The notes under the pieces are model-generated. The model searched no databases and had not been told where the DNA came from. It saw only the letters and a program-made list of their open reading frames with translations. Source: Micromonosporaceae bacterium (GTDB lineage: Bacteria; Actinomycetota; Actinomycetes; Mycobacteriales; Micromonosporaceae). Taken from it: DNA of 5,569 nt. The stretch spans positions 1-5,569 of the forward strand of contig JADGGF010000315.1 of assembly GCA_019690055.1 (NCBI GenBank). The letters run 5' to 3'. Shown one piece after another: positions 1 through 5,155 of the stretch (position 1 is its first letter; each line of letters starts with the position of its first letter). Position numbers and translations under genes: made by a program.

Positions 1-618
1 AGGATCGAGTTCAAGCCCGGCATGGCCAACGAGATGCTGCGCGAGTTGGCGCCGCTGCTCGCCGAAGAGGGAATTGACATCAATAATATAGAGGTTTATG
101 ATATCGAGACGTTACGGCGGGCTATGAACCGGGCCGTCGAGCGGCAGAACATGGCCCTGTTCACGCCGGTCGGCGAACGGCGCGACGTGGCCGCTGCCGC
201 GCTGCGACTGGTGGTGGAGGCCATCGCCGACGGCGACACCGAGGTCGCCTCGGCGATCCTGGACCAGGTTCAGCCGGAATCGCCGGACAACTCGGCGCCG
301 GAGGTCTCCGCCTGCATCGGCATCGCACTGGGCCTGCTCGACGAATGGCTCGGCAGTCACGACGGGAGCACGCCGCCGCGGTTGGCCGACCGGGTCCGGC
401 TTCCCAAAGGGCACTGGGTCGGTGAGCGTGCCGCCCGCGACATTCTCGCCCTGGCCGCCAAGGGACGCGCCTTCCGCTCGCTCGGTTCGCTCCTCACCCG
501 CCAGGGCGGGCCGCAGGTGCTCTACGGCAGCGCCCTCGCCCTCACCGCGACGATCCGCGCCTGGTCCACCGACACCGACACGCCAGTGCCCGAGCTTGCT
601 CACACACTCATTCGCTGA
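1..618 (+). CDS. Hypothetical protein, 5' end outside the window
   Basis: I do not recognise the family. The frame is open from base 1 (seven codons precede the first ATG at 22), and no ribosome binding site precedes that ATG, so the gene probably begins upstream of the window. From the first ATG it would be 198 residues. The product looks soluble and mostly helical. It starts with an acidic Leu/Glu-rich stretch (residues 4-35), continues with Ala/Leu-rich amphipathic helices, and has no signal peptide, membrane segment, Cys pairs or recognisable catalytic motif. Codons are strongly GC3-biased except at about 70-115, where an AT-rich patch includes ATA, AAT, GTT, TAT and a TTA leucine codon at 112-114. 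A second in-frame ATG at 124 lies just downstream of a consensus-like promoter, so a shorter product is conceivable. The gene converges on the SDR gene, 73 bases away. Confidence 0.7.
   Translation, partial: RIEFKPGMANEMLRELAPLLAEEGIDINNIEVYDIETLRRAMNRAVERQNMALFTPVGERRDVAAAALRLVVEAIADGDTEVASAILDQVQPESPDNSAPEVSACIGIALGLLDEWLGSHDGSTPPRLADRVRLPKGHWVGERAARDILALAAKGRAFRSLGSLLTRQGGPQVLYGSALALTATIRAWSTDTDTPVPELAHTLIR
74..102 (+). promoter_or_regulatory. Consensus-like housekeeping promoter inside the first reading frame
   Basis: TTGACA at 74-79 and TATGAT at 97-102 are separated by exactly 17 bases, matching 11 of 12 positions of the classical primary-sigma consensus. It lies in a 40-base stretch (71-110) that is only about 30% GC. 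Transcription would start near 109, and the next in-frame ATG is at 124. Either this is an internal promoter giving a shortened product, or the true gene start is at 124. A coincidental match in coding sequence remains possible. Confidence 0.4.
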
Positions 619-673
619 GCTGACCCATTACGATCTCCGCCATAGGTCGCTGTGTTGCGATGATCCCTGGATT

Positions 674-690
674 CCCCCACATAACGGGGG
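674..690. terminator. Possible short hairpin between convergent genes
   Basis: CCCCC at 674-678 and GGGGG at 686-690 flank a seven-base loop, giving a 5-bp all-GC stem. It lies in the 73-base gap between two convergent genes. There is no T-run on either side, so termination is a guess from position and pairing only. Confidence 0.25.
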
Positions 691-691
691 G

Positions 692-1441
692 TCAGAACAT
701 GGCGCCGTTGACGCGGATCGTCTGGCCCGATACCCAGCCGGCCTCGTCGCTGATCAGCCAGGAGACGACGGGAACGACGTCCTCGGCGCGCCCCACGCGG
801 TTGCGTGGGCTGTGGTGCCTGGCTGCCTCGATCGATTCGGGCGTCTCCGCCGCTCGATAGAAGGAGTTGTCTATTGGTCCGGGCGCGACCGCGTTGACCG
901 TGACGCCGCGGCTGCCGAGTTCCTTGGCGGCGGCGAGGACCATCCGTTCCACTGCCGCCTTGGAGCCGGAGTAGAGCCCGTACGGGCCGGTCATGACCGA
1001 CGTGAGCGTGGTGGACAGCACCACGCACCGGCCTCCGTCGGCGATGTGCCTGGCCGCAGCGCGCAGCGTGTTGAACGCCGACCGGGTGTTGAGGTTGATC
1101 AGGTGATCGAAGTCCTCATCGGTGAAGTCGACCAACGGCTTCTTGATGACCGCTCCCGGTGTGTGCACCACGATGTCCAGCCTGCCGTGCCGGGCCACCA
1201 CGCCCTCGAACAGCGCGTCGACCTCGGCCGACGACCGGGCATCGGAACGGACGGCCTCCGCCTGCACGCCGCACCTTTCCAATGCCGCCAGCGTCTGCTT
1301 GGCCCGGGCATCCTGGTTGGCATAGCTGATCACCGTCGTCGCCCCGCGCGAGGCGATGTTCTCCGCGAACGCCGCGCCCTGGCTGCCACTCCCGCCGACC
1401 ACGAGTGCCACCTTGCCGGCAAGATCACGTACTGGAGCCAC
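692..1441 (-). CDS. Short-chain dehydrogenase/reductase (SDR) family oxidoreductase
   Basis: Cytoplasmic NAD(P)-dependent oxidoreductase with a Rossmann fold; the substrate cannot be told. From the GTG at 1441 it is 249 residues, the normal length for classical SDRs, beginning just before the first beta strand (LAGKVALVVGG). Visible motifs are a nucleotide-binding loop GGSGSQG at residues 16-22, NLN with Asn118, and the catalytic YSGSK with Tyr157 and Lys161. A PGPI motif lies at 187-190, and the C-terminus is the usual SDEAGWVSGQTIRVNG type. Oddities: the second Gly of the cofactor loop is Ser, the usual NNAG is HTPG (93-96), and the residue 13 before Tyr157 is Thr144, with Ser at 143. It may therefore be a divergent SDR. 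The start is uncertain: an ATG at 1489 would add 16 residues, and neither start has a clear ribosome binding site. It is probably monocistronic. Confidence 0.88.
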   Translation of the reverse strand: MAPVRDLAGKVALVVGGSGSQGAAFAENIASRGATTVISYANQDARAKQTLAALERCGVQAEAVRSDARSSAEVDALFEGVVARHGRLDIVVHTPGAVIKKPLVDFTDEDFDHLINLNTRSAFNTLRAAARHIADGGRCVVLSTTLTSVMTGPYGLYSGSKAAVERMVLAAAKELGSRGVTVNAVAPGPIDNSFYRAAETPESIEAARHHSPRNRVGRAEDVVPVVSWLISDEAGWVSGQTIRVNGAMF

Positions 1442-1878
1442 CGAAACGCACCACCGATTTCTTCTCGGACCTGATTTGCCGGTCCCCATGCTGCCGACTT
1501 CGGCACGGCAGGGGAAACAAAAGATTTGGTGGGAGTCCCTGGCCACGGCGTCGACCCGGATCCGGGGGACATAGCGCACCGACGCGTCCGGCCCGCCCGC
1601 CCGTGCGCATGTCGTTGCGGACGATCCCTCGCGATGTCCGCGGGTGCGGCCGATGGTGATTGTGGGGTGCTCGTACGTCGGCGATCTCCGCCCGCCTGAG
1701 CATCCACGGCTTGTGCCCGCCACGCGGTCGCGAACAAGCGTGTCAGCCAGCAGGACGTGGCCAGATGTGAGTCTGGGCGGCTGACCTGCGGAAATGCGTG
1801 CTCATCGAAGTCGGGGCCTAAACCCGGAAATGGCCTGCAGGCACCCTGGAAGCGTCCAGTACCGTGGTACACGGCCTC
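1442..1878. other. Stretch without a supported gene, between SDR start and tRNA
   Basis: Several long open frames cross this stretch on both strands, but none has family-like sequence, a ribosome binding site or consistent codon bias; they reflect high GC. The stretch should hold the SDR promoter (reading left) and the tRNA promoter (reading right). Other items seen are a perfect 12-bp palindrome CCCGGATCCGGG at 1555-1566 and an inverted repeat GTACC-GT-GGTAC at 1859-1870, nine bases before the tRNA. No clear -35/-10 pair could be assigned for either gene. Confidence 0.5.
1491..1511. promoter_or_regulatory. Inverted repeat upstream of the SDR gene
   Basis: CTGCCG at 1491-1496 and CGGCAG at 1506-1511 form a perfect 6-bp inverted repeat with nine bases between. 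It sits 50 bases upstream of the GTG start, or directly against the alternative ATG at 1489. It could be an operator or a leader hairpin. GC-rich dyads of this size also arise by chance. Confidence 0.2.
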
Positions 1879-1950
1879 GGGGCGCTAGCTCAACGGTAGA
1901 GCTGCGGACTTTTAATCCGTAGGTTGTAGGTTCGAATCCTACGCGCCCCA
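1879..1950 (+). tRNA. tRNA-Lys (anticodon TTT)
   Basis: A complete 72-base cloverleaf can be drawn. The acceptor stem is GGGGCGC (1879-1885) paired with GCGCCCC (1943-1949). The D stem is GCTC/GAGC (1888-1891, 1899-1902) with a short seven-base loop AACGGTA containing the GG pair. The anticodon stem is GCGGA/TCCGT (1904-1908, 1916-1920; one G-T wobble) around the loop CTTTTAA, placing anticodon TTT at 1911-1913. The variable loop has five bases, and the T arm is GTAGG-TTCGAAT-CCTAC (1926-1942). The discriminator base is A1950. CCA is not encoded (CTA follows), so it must be added after transcription. This tRNA reads AAA and AAG lysine codons. It stands alone between minus-strand genes. Confidence 0.97.
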
Positions 1951-2023
1951 CTACCCGGAGCACGCCTCCGACCTGCGGAAACATCAGGCGTGTCGTACGG
2001 TCCACTGTGGAATTGTTGACCAG

Positions 2024-2044
2024 GTGCCCGGATGGCCCGGGCAC
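2024..2044. terminator. Strong hairpin shared by tRNA-Lys and the MarR gene
   Basis: GTGCCCGG (2024-2031) and CCGGGCAC (2037-2044) form a perfect 8-bp stem around the five-base loop ATGGC. It directly abuts the MarR stop codon (2045-2047 on the minus strand) and lies 74 bases past the tRNA 3' end, so it could end transcripts from both sides. No T-run follows on either strand, as is common for actinobacterial terminators. Confidence 0.5.
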
Positions 2045-2500
2045 TCAGTGGTCCGGGGCTGGCTGACGTAACCGTCGCAGGGCGATGACGAAGTCACCGA
2101 GGCTGTCGTCGAGCGGGCTGAAGAAGTTGCGATCGCACTCTTCGACGGCGATGACCGCCTGGTTGGCCAGGGCGCGTCCCTCGGCGGTGATGGCCAGGGC
2201 GCGAGCGCGGCGGTCGCGCGGATGGGGCGGCCGGTGGACGAGTCCCCGGGCCTCCAGTGCCCGCAGCACCTGTGAGGTCATCATCGGATCGGTGACGGTC
2301 ATGTCAGCCAGCGCCTTCTGGGTCACCGGCCCCGAGGCCTCCAGCCACGTCAGGGCGGCCAGGAGCACGAACTGGACGTGGGTCAGCCCGAACGGCTTCA
2401 GAGCTGCACGCTGCGCCGCCTGCCACCGGTTGCCGACCTGCCACAGCAGCAGGCCGGGGCTCTCGTCCGGGCTGGCGAACTTGCTGGCGAGCCCGGTCAT
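2045..2500 (-). CDS. MarR-family winged helix-turn-helix transcriptional regulator
   Basis: A 151-residue DNA-binding repressor or activator, the normal MarR size; members act as dimers and usually respond to small ligands or oxidants. The N-terminal helix (about residues 12-36) is the dimerisation part. The winged HTH follows: TQKALADMTV then SQVLRALEARGLV (about 60-88). The wing at about 90-105 carries the family's basic PRDRR segment, ending in the typical AITAEGRAL. The C-terminal helices (110-145) complete the dimer interface, and Cys122 is the only cysteine. The ATG overlaps the TGA of the upstream EVE gene (ATGA), so translation is probably coupled and the two genes form one operon. 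The likely binding site is the palindrome over the operon's promoter. The ligand is unknown. Confidence 0.93.
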   Translation of the reverse strand: MTGLASKFASPDESPGLLLWQVGNRWQAAQRAALKPFGLTHVQFVLLAALTWLEASGPVTQKALADMTVTDPMMTSQVLRALEARGLVHRPPHPRDRRARALAITAEGRALANQAVIAVEECDRNFFSPLDDSLGDFVIALRRLRQPAPDH

Positions 2501-2901
2501 GCCACCATCGCCGACTTGATCTTGTCGAAGTCGGCCGAGGTCAGCTCGAGTAGGCCTCGGCGCAGCTGGTAGCCCCAGTTCGGCTGCCGGGTCAGGTCGA
2601 GGTCGAGTTCGCGGATCCGGGTCTCCCGGACACCGTCTAGATAGGACACGCGTCGGCGCCAGGGGTGGAAGTCGCCCTCGTGGGCCTGCCAGATCTCGTC
2701 GTCGACGACCTGCCCGATGGCGGTGAAGGCCTGCAGCGGCTCACCATTTCGAAGGCTGGTCCGTGGCGAGTAGTAGACGAGCCAGTCGCCGGGCGACAGC
2801 CGGGCGAGCCCGTCACGCTTGCCGTGGCCGAGCTGAGCGATGCCAAGCCTCGTGCCGCGATGGACGTGGTCGCGGCAGACGACACCGAGCCAGTACTTCA
2901 T
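2497..2901 (-). CDS. EVE (PUA-like) domain protein, UPF0310 type
   Basis: A 134-residue protein consisting of essentially one EVE domain, a member of the PUA/ASCH-like superfamily whose relatives bind modified bases in DNA or RNA; the ligand here is unknown. Features are MKYWLGVV at the N-terminus, SPGDWLVYYSPR at 36-47, the strand AIGQV at 61-65, FHPWRRRV at 78-85, and the C-terminal NWGYQLRRGLLELTSADF (108-125). The ATG at 2901 fits the usual family N-terminus and has GAGG five bases upstream. However, the frame stays open to another ATG at 3033, adding 44 Pro/Gly/Arg-rich residues, and that ATG falls exactly where the predicted promoter would start transcription. A leaderless longer form is therefore possible. 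It is the first gene of an operon with the MarR regulator. Confidence 0.87.
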   Translation of the reverse strand: MKYWLGVVCRDHVHRGTRLGIAQLGHGKRDGLARLSPGDWLVYYSPRTSLRNGEPLQAFTAIGQVVDDEIWQAHEGDFHPWRRRVSYLDGVRETRIRELDLDLTRQPNWGYQLRRGLLELTSADFDKIKSAMVA

Positions 2902-3038
2902 GCCGGCCTCGCGCCCACGTCCTCCGCGCACAAGGCGGCCGGCCGGCCGGGGTCGGTTGGCGGGTTCGGTCGGATGTCCTTGGTCAGCACCAGGTTCCAT
3001 CGGTGCGCTGTGCGCCGTCGCGATCGTCGTCATGGGAT

Positions 3039-3056
3039 TAGTATGCGCGCTTAGTA
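3039..3056. promoter_or_regulatory. Imperfect palindrome over the -10 region, candidate MarR operator
   Basis: An 18-bp dyad (minus strand TACTAAGCGCGCATACTA) pairs at seven of nine positions around a central GCGCGC. Seen another way, it holds the direct repeat TTAGTAT twice, 13 bp apart. It covers the -10 hexamer and part of the spacer of the EVE-MarR promoter. Position and size fit an autorepression site for the MarR protein encoded in the same operon, which is inference. Confidence 0.45.
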
Positions 3057-3068
3057 TCTTGCTGTCAA
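3040..3068 (-). promoter_or_regulatory. Promoter of the EVE-MarR operon
   Basis: On the minus strand, TTGACA (3068-3063) is followed after exactly 17 bases by CATACT (3045-3040), which matches TATAAT at four of six positions. The predicted first transcribed base is 3033, the A of an in-frame ATG. If translation instead starts at 2901, the leader would be about 130 bases. It lies just beyond the stop codon of the upstream gene remnant. Confidence 0.55.
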
Positions 3069-3084
3069 CGCGGACGCCGTGCTC

Positions 3085-3258
3085 TCACACCTGCGACAGC
3101 GCTTCGGCCGTGAAGACGTACCGCGCGAACCAGCGGTGCATCTGGCGCTGCAGGGCGCGATCGCCGTGCACGCGGACCCCGGGGCGGCGCACGAACGCGC
3201 TCCACGAGAGCTCGCCCAGCCACCAACCCTTCGTGCAGTCGGTCGGCACGGCCGCGTC
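3085..3258 (-). pseudogene. C-terminal remnant, probably of an HxlR-type regulator
   Basis: On the minus strand an open stretch ending in TGA (3085-3087) encodes about 57 residues. It includes DCTKGWWLGELSW, then GVRVHGDRALQRQMHRWFAR, and ends in ALSQV. The spacing W-L-G-x-L-x-W, then G-x-x-x-x-G-x-x-x-L, resembles the SCP2-like C-terminal part seen in some actinobacterial HxlR-type winged-helix regulators. The stretch is too short to be the whole protein: the frame hits a stop (TGA, 3291-3289) shortly upstream, with no DNA-binding domain. The family call is from memory of the pattern and is tentative. The remnant points towards the EVE operon and ends 17 bases before that operon's -35. Its loss of the 5' end coincides with that of the oppositely oriented remnant next to it. 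Confidence 0.5.
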
Positions 3259-3670
3259 GCTTCGGGGCGTGAGTGCCGTCCTGCGGCGTCACCGACCATC
3301 GATCACCATCGTCGCCGTCGAGCCAGCCGAGTCGGCCGTGCTCTCCGGCGGGCCACCCGGCGCTCACCGGATCGAAGGTATCGGCATCGGCTACCGACCC
3401 CCGTTGTGGGATCCGTCCATTGTCGACGAAATCGTGGCGGTCTCGACCGACCAGGCGCAGGCCATGGCCAGGCGGCTGTCCCGCGAGGAGGGCCTGTTCA
3501 CGGGAACCTCGTCCGGGGCCAACGTCGTCGCGGCGATCGAGGTGGGACGGCGGCTGGGCCCCGGGTCACGGGTGGCGACGCTGCTGATCGACTCCGGCCT
3601 GAAGTATCTCAGCACCGAGGTCTACCGCCGCGAAGAACTCCCAGAGGGTGGCGCCAGCGTAAACATTTAG
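3239..3670 (+). pseudogene. 5'-truncated cysteine synthase family (PLP-dependent fold type II) gene
   Basis: About 143 residues match the C-terminal half of O-acetylserine sulfhydrylase/cysteine synthase-like enzymes. In order they are VGTAASLRGV (position of the PLP phosphate-binding GTGGT loop), a segment like IVAVEPAESAVLSGG, GAHRIEGIGIGY, DEIVAVSTDQA, REEGLFTGTSSGAN, and near the end LLIDSGLKYLSTEVY. The family is normally over 300 residues. The N-terminal half, with the lysine that binds PLP and the substrate-binding loop, is absent, and upstream sequence in the same frame is unrelated (antisense to other genes). It cannot make an active enzyme. The surviving part has no stop or frameshift and keeps the family's C-terminus, so truncation may be recent. 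It ends 15 bases from the convergent sigma factor gene. Confidence 0.82.
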
Positions 3671-3685
3671 GTTGATACGGCGTCT

Positions 3686-4633
3686 TCAGCAAGCCTCGCC
3701 CGTGGTCCAGGCGAGGAGCTTCTCGGGGTTGCGCACGGCCCAGATGCGCCTGATCAGGTCGCCGGCGATGTCGAACGCCACCACCGTGAGAGCGGCGCCG
3801 TCCGCCTCGATGACCAGACCGGGCTGTCCGTTGACCGTACGCTCCGTGAGGACCAGGCCGGTCACCGCGCGCGAGAGCTCGAGCAGGTGGCGGGCGATCG
3901 CCTCGGCTCCTTCGATCGGCTGGAGCGCGGCGACGACGACACCCCCGCCGTCGGCGGTCGCCGTCGCGTGGGGGTCGAGCAAGCCGATAAGCGCGTCGAT
4001 GTCTCGGGCTTCCCAGGCCTGCCGGAACTTCCGGACAACCCGTGCGCGTTGCGCGGTCGGCGCCGGGGTCAGGCGGGCTGTCCGCAGGCGGCGGCGGGCC
4101 GACGAGGCCAGTTGCCGGCATGCCGCTGGCGTGCGGCCGACGATGTCGGCGACCTCGGCGAATGAGTAGCAGAAGACGTCGTGCAGGACGAGCACGACCC
4201 GCTCGGCCGGCGTCATCGACTCGAGCGCGACGAGGAACGCCATGGTGACCGACTCGTCGAGGGTGATCCGATCGGCCGGATCGACGTTGGTGTCGCCCAA
4301 CCGCCCGCTCGTCCAGGCCTCGCGATCGGGCAACGGTTCCGGGAGCCACTGGCCCACGTAACGCTCCCGCCGGGCTCGGGCCGAGCCGAGCTGGTCGAGG
4401 CAGATACGGCTGGCGACCCTCGTCAGCCACCCGCCAGGAGACTCGATGCTCTGCTGCTCTTCCGGGGACAGGGCGTACCAGCGGGCATAGGTCTCCTGTA
4501 CGACATCCTCAGCCTCGGCGACGGAACCCAGCAGCCGGTACGCCAGGTTGAACAGCGCGCGCCGCTCGCCTATGACCGCGCTCAGTTCCGGGTCGTGCCG
4601 GACGTCGCCTGACTCGGCCGTCGTGACGGTCAT
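3686..4633 (-). CDS. ECF41-type RNA polymerase sigma factor (SigJ-like) with SnoaL-like C-terminal domain
   Basis: A 315-residue extracytoplasmic-function sigma factor, far longer than the roughly 200 of ordinary ECF factors. Region 2 is at about 20-88 (LFNLAYRLLGS, then DVVQETYARWY), and region 4 at about 133-186 (LESMTPAERVVLVLHDVF, then a helix-turn-helix AEVADIVGRTPAACRQL). A C-terminal SnoaL-like domain spans about 194-310. The hallmarks of ECF41 are present: WLPEPL at 96-101 in the linker, DGGG at 228-231, and NPEKL at 302-306 (family NPDKL). In this family the extension, not a separate anti-sigma factor, controls activity. The ATG at 4633 is chosen because GAAGGG lies eight bases upstream; a GTG at 4642 has no room for one. 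A SigJ-like promoter lies upstream, suggesting autoregulation. The divergent DoxX-like gene is the likely functional partner. Confidence 0.92.
   Translation of the reverse strand: MTVTTAESGDVRHDPELSAVIGERRALFNLAYRLLGSVAEAEDVVQETYARWYALSPEEQQSIESPGGWLTRVASRICLDQLGSARARRERYVGQWLPEPLPDREAWTSGRLGDTNVDPADRITLDESVTMAFLVALESMTPAERVVLVLHDVFCYSFAEVADIVGRTPAACRQLASSARRRLRTARLTPAPTAQRARVVRKFRQAWEARDIDALIGLLDPHATATADGGGVVVAALQPIEGAEAIARHLLELSRAVTGLVLTERTVNGQPGLVIEADGAALTVVAFDIAGDLIRRIWAVRNPEKLLAWTTGEAC
3691..3722. terminator. Hairpin in the sigma factor 3' end at the convergent junction
   Basis: AAGC plus CTCGCC on the left (3691-3700) pair with GGCGAG plus GAGCTT on the right (3710-3721), giving about 10 bp with a two-base bulge around a nine-base loop. 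It lies in the last sigma factor codons, 20 bases past the stop of the convergent cysteine-synthase remnant. It could end rightward transcripts; no T-run follows. Confidence 0.3.
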
Positions 4634-4671
4634 GTCGTGCACCCTTCGTCGAACCTGCCCTCACCGATGTC

Positions 4672-4697
4672 GACGACGGAACACGCCGAAATGTGAG
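4672..4697 (-). promoter_or_regulatory. SigJ/ECF41-like promoter of the sigma factor gene
   Basis: On the minus strand, CTCACA (4697-4692) is followed after exactly 16 bases by CGTC (4675-4672). The known SigJ/ECF41 type is (T)GTCACA, 16 bases, CGTC, so only one -35 base differs. Transcription would start near 4665, about 32 bases before the ATG. A 7-bp inverted repeat, TCGTCGA (4646-4652) with TCGACGA (4670-4676), spans the start region. Confidence 0.5.
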
Positions 4698-4786
4698 GTA
4701 GCCGCGTCGGCCTGACGTTACGAGGGGACCGGTCGTCGTACTGGCCGGACAACCCCCACTCACAGTCGGAGGGCAAGGGACCAATC

Positions 4787-5155
4787 ATGAACATCACACT
4801 ATGGAGCGCCGCGGGAGCACTCGCCGTACTGTTCCTGGGCAGCGGCGCCGCGAAGCTGTTCATGTCCAAGGAGAAGCTGGAGGCTTCCGGACTCGGCCTC
4901 AGCCTCCCCACAGTCAAGGCCATCGGCACTCTTGAGGTACTGGCTGCGGTCGGCCTGATACTACCCGCGGCTCTCGACATCGTGCCGGTCCTCGTACCGG
5001 TGGCTGCGGTCGGCCTGGTGTTGCTGATGTTCGGCGCGACCGTCTTCCACCTCCGTCGCGGCGAGTTCCGCAACGCCGTGGTGACCGTGACCGTGTTCCT
5101 CGTGGCCGCGTTCGTGGCGTGGGGCCGGTTCGGTCCGTACCCGTTCGTCGGCTGA
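4787..5155 (+). CDS. DoxX-like family integral membrane protein
   Basis: A 122-residue membrane protein with four predicted transmembrane helices (about residues 4-23, 43-63, 66-87, 95-113), the size and layout of the DoxX-like family. Recognisable points are GSGAAKLF near the end of helix 1, a short polar loop (SKEKLEASGLGL), and FHLRRGEFRNA between helices 3 and 4. Its biochemical role is unknown; relatives are linked to redox or detoxification functions. The ATG at 4787 has AAGGGA six bases upstream (4775-4780). It is divergent from the ECF41 sigma factor across a 153-base gap. ECF41 genes are usually paired with a target gene such as a carboxymuconolactone decarboxylase, oxidoreductase or epimerase, so this gene may be the regulated partner. 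No convincing ECF41-type promoter was found in front of it. Helices 2 and 3 share a 17-base exact repeat. Confidence 0.88.
   Translation: MNITLWSAAGALAVLFLGSGAAKLFMSKEKLEASGLGLSLPTVKAIGTLEVLAAVGLILPAALDIVPVLVPVAAVGLVLLMFGATVFHLRRGEFRNAVVTVTVFLVAAFVAWGRFGPYPFVG
4941..5017 (+). repeat. 17-bp exact direct repeat inside the DoxX-like gene
   Basis: TGGCTGCGGTCGGCCTG occurs at 4941-4957 and again at 5001-5017, exactly 60 bases apart and in the same reading frame. Both copies encode an AAVGL core, in helices 2 and 3. This may be the trace of a small internal duplication or gene conversion, or just shared hydrophobic codons. Confidence 0.8.

Noticed and set aside
422..1474. 350-codon plus-strand open frame
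   Set aside because: It overlaps the end of the first gene and runs antisense to the SDR, whose motifs are unmistakable. Its translation has no family-like pattern.
1442..1723. 94-residue N-terminal extension of the SDR frame up to an ATG at 1723
   Set aside because: It would lengthen the SDR well beyond family size. The added sequence is rich in Arg, Gly and Ser, with no recognisable domain.
1783..1981. 12-bp direct repeat GACCTGCGGAAA at 1783-1794 and 1970-1981 flanking the tRNA
   Set aside because: A repeated 12-mer is expected by chance in a GC-rich window of this size. The flanks do not match, and neither copy overlaps the tRNA 3' end as an attachment site would.
1802..2044. Minus-strand open frame containing VGRVGFEPTTYGLKV
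   Set aside because: It is antisense to the tRNA-Lys gene. This translation is a well-known artefact of reading tRNA genes backwards and not a protein.
3609..4430. 273-codon minus-strand frame under the sigma factor
   Set aside because: It is a shadow of the ECF41 gene in another frame; Arg/Pro/Gly-rich with no motifs.
4713..4737. Possible ECF41 promoter for the DoxX-like gene (TGACGTT then CGTC)
   Set aside because: The spacing is 14 instead of 16, and the -35 matches GTCACA poorly; not enough to call.
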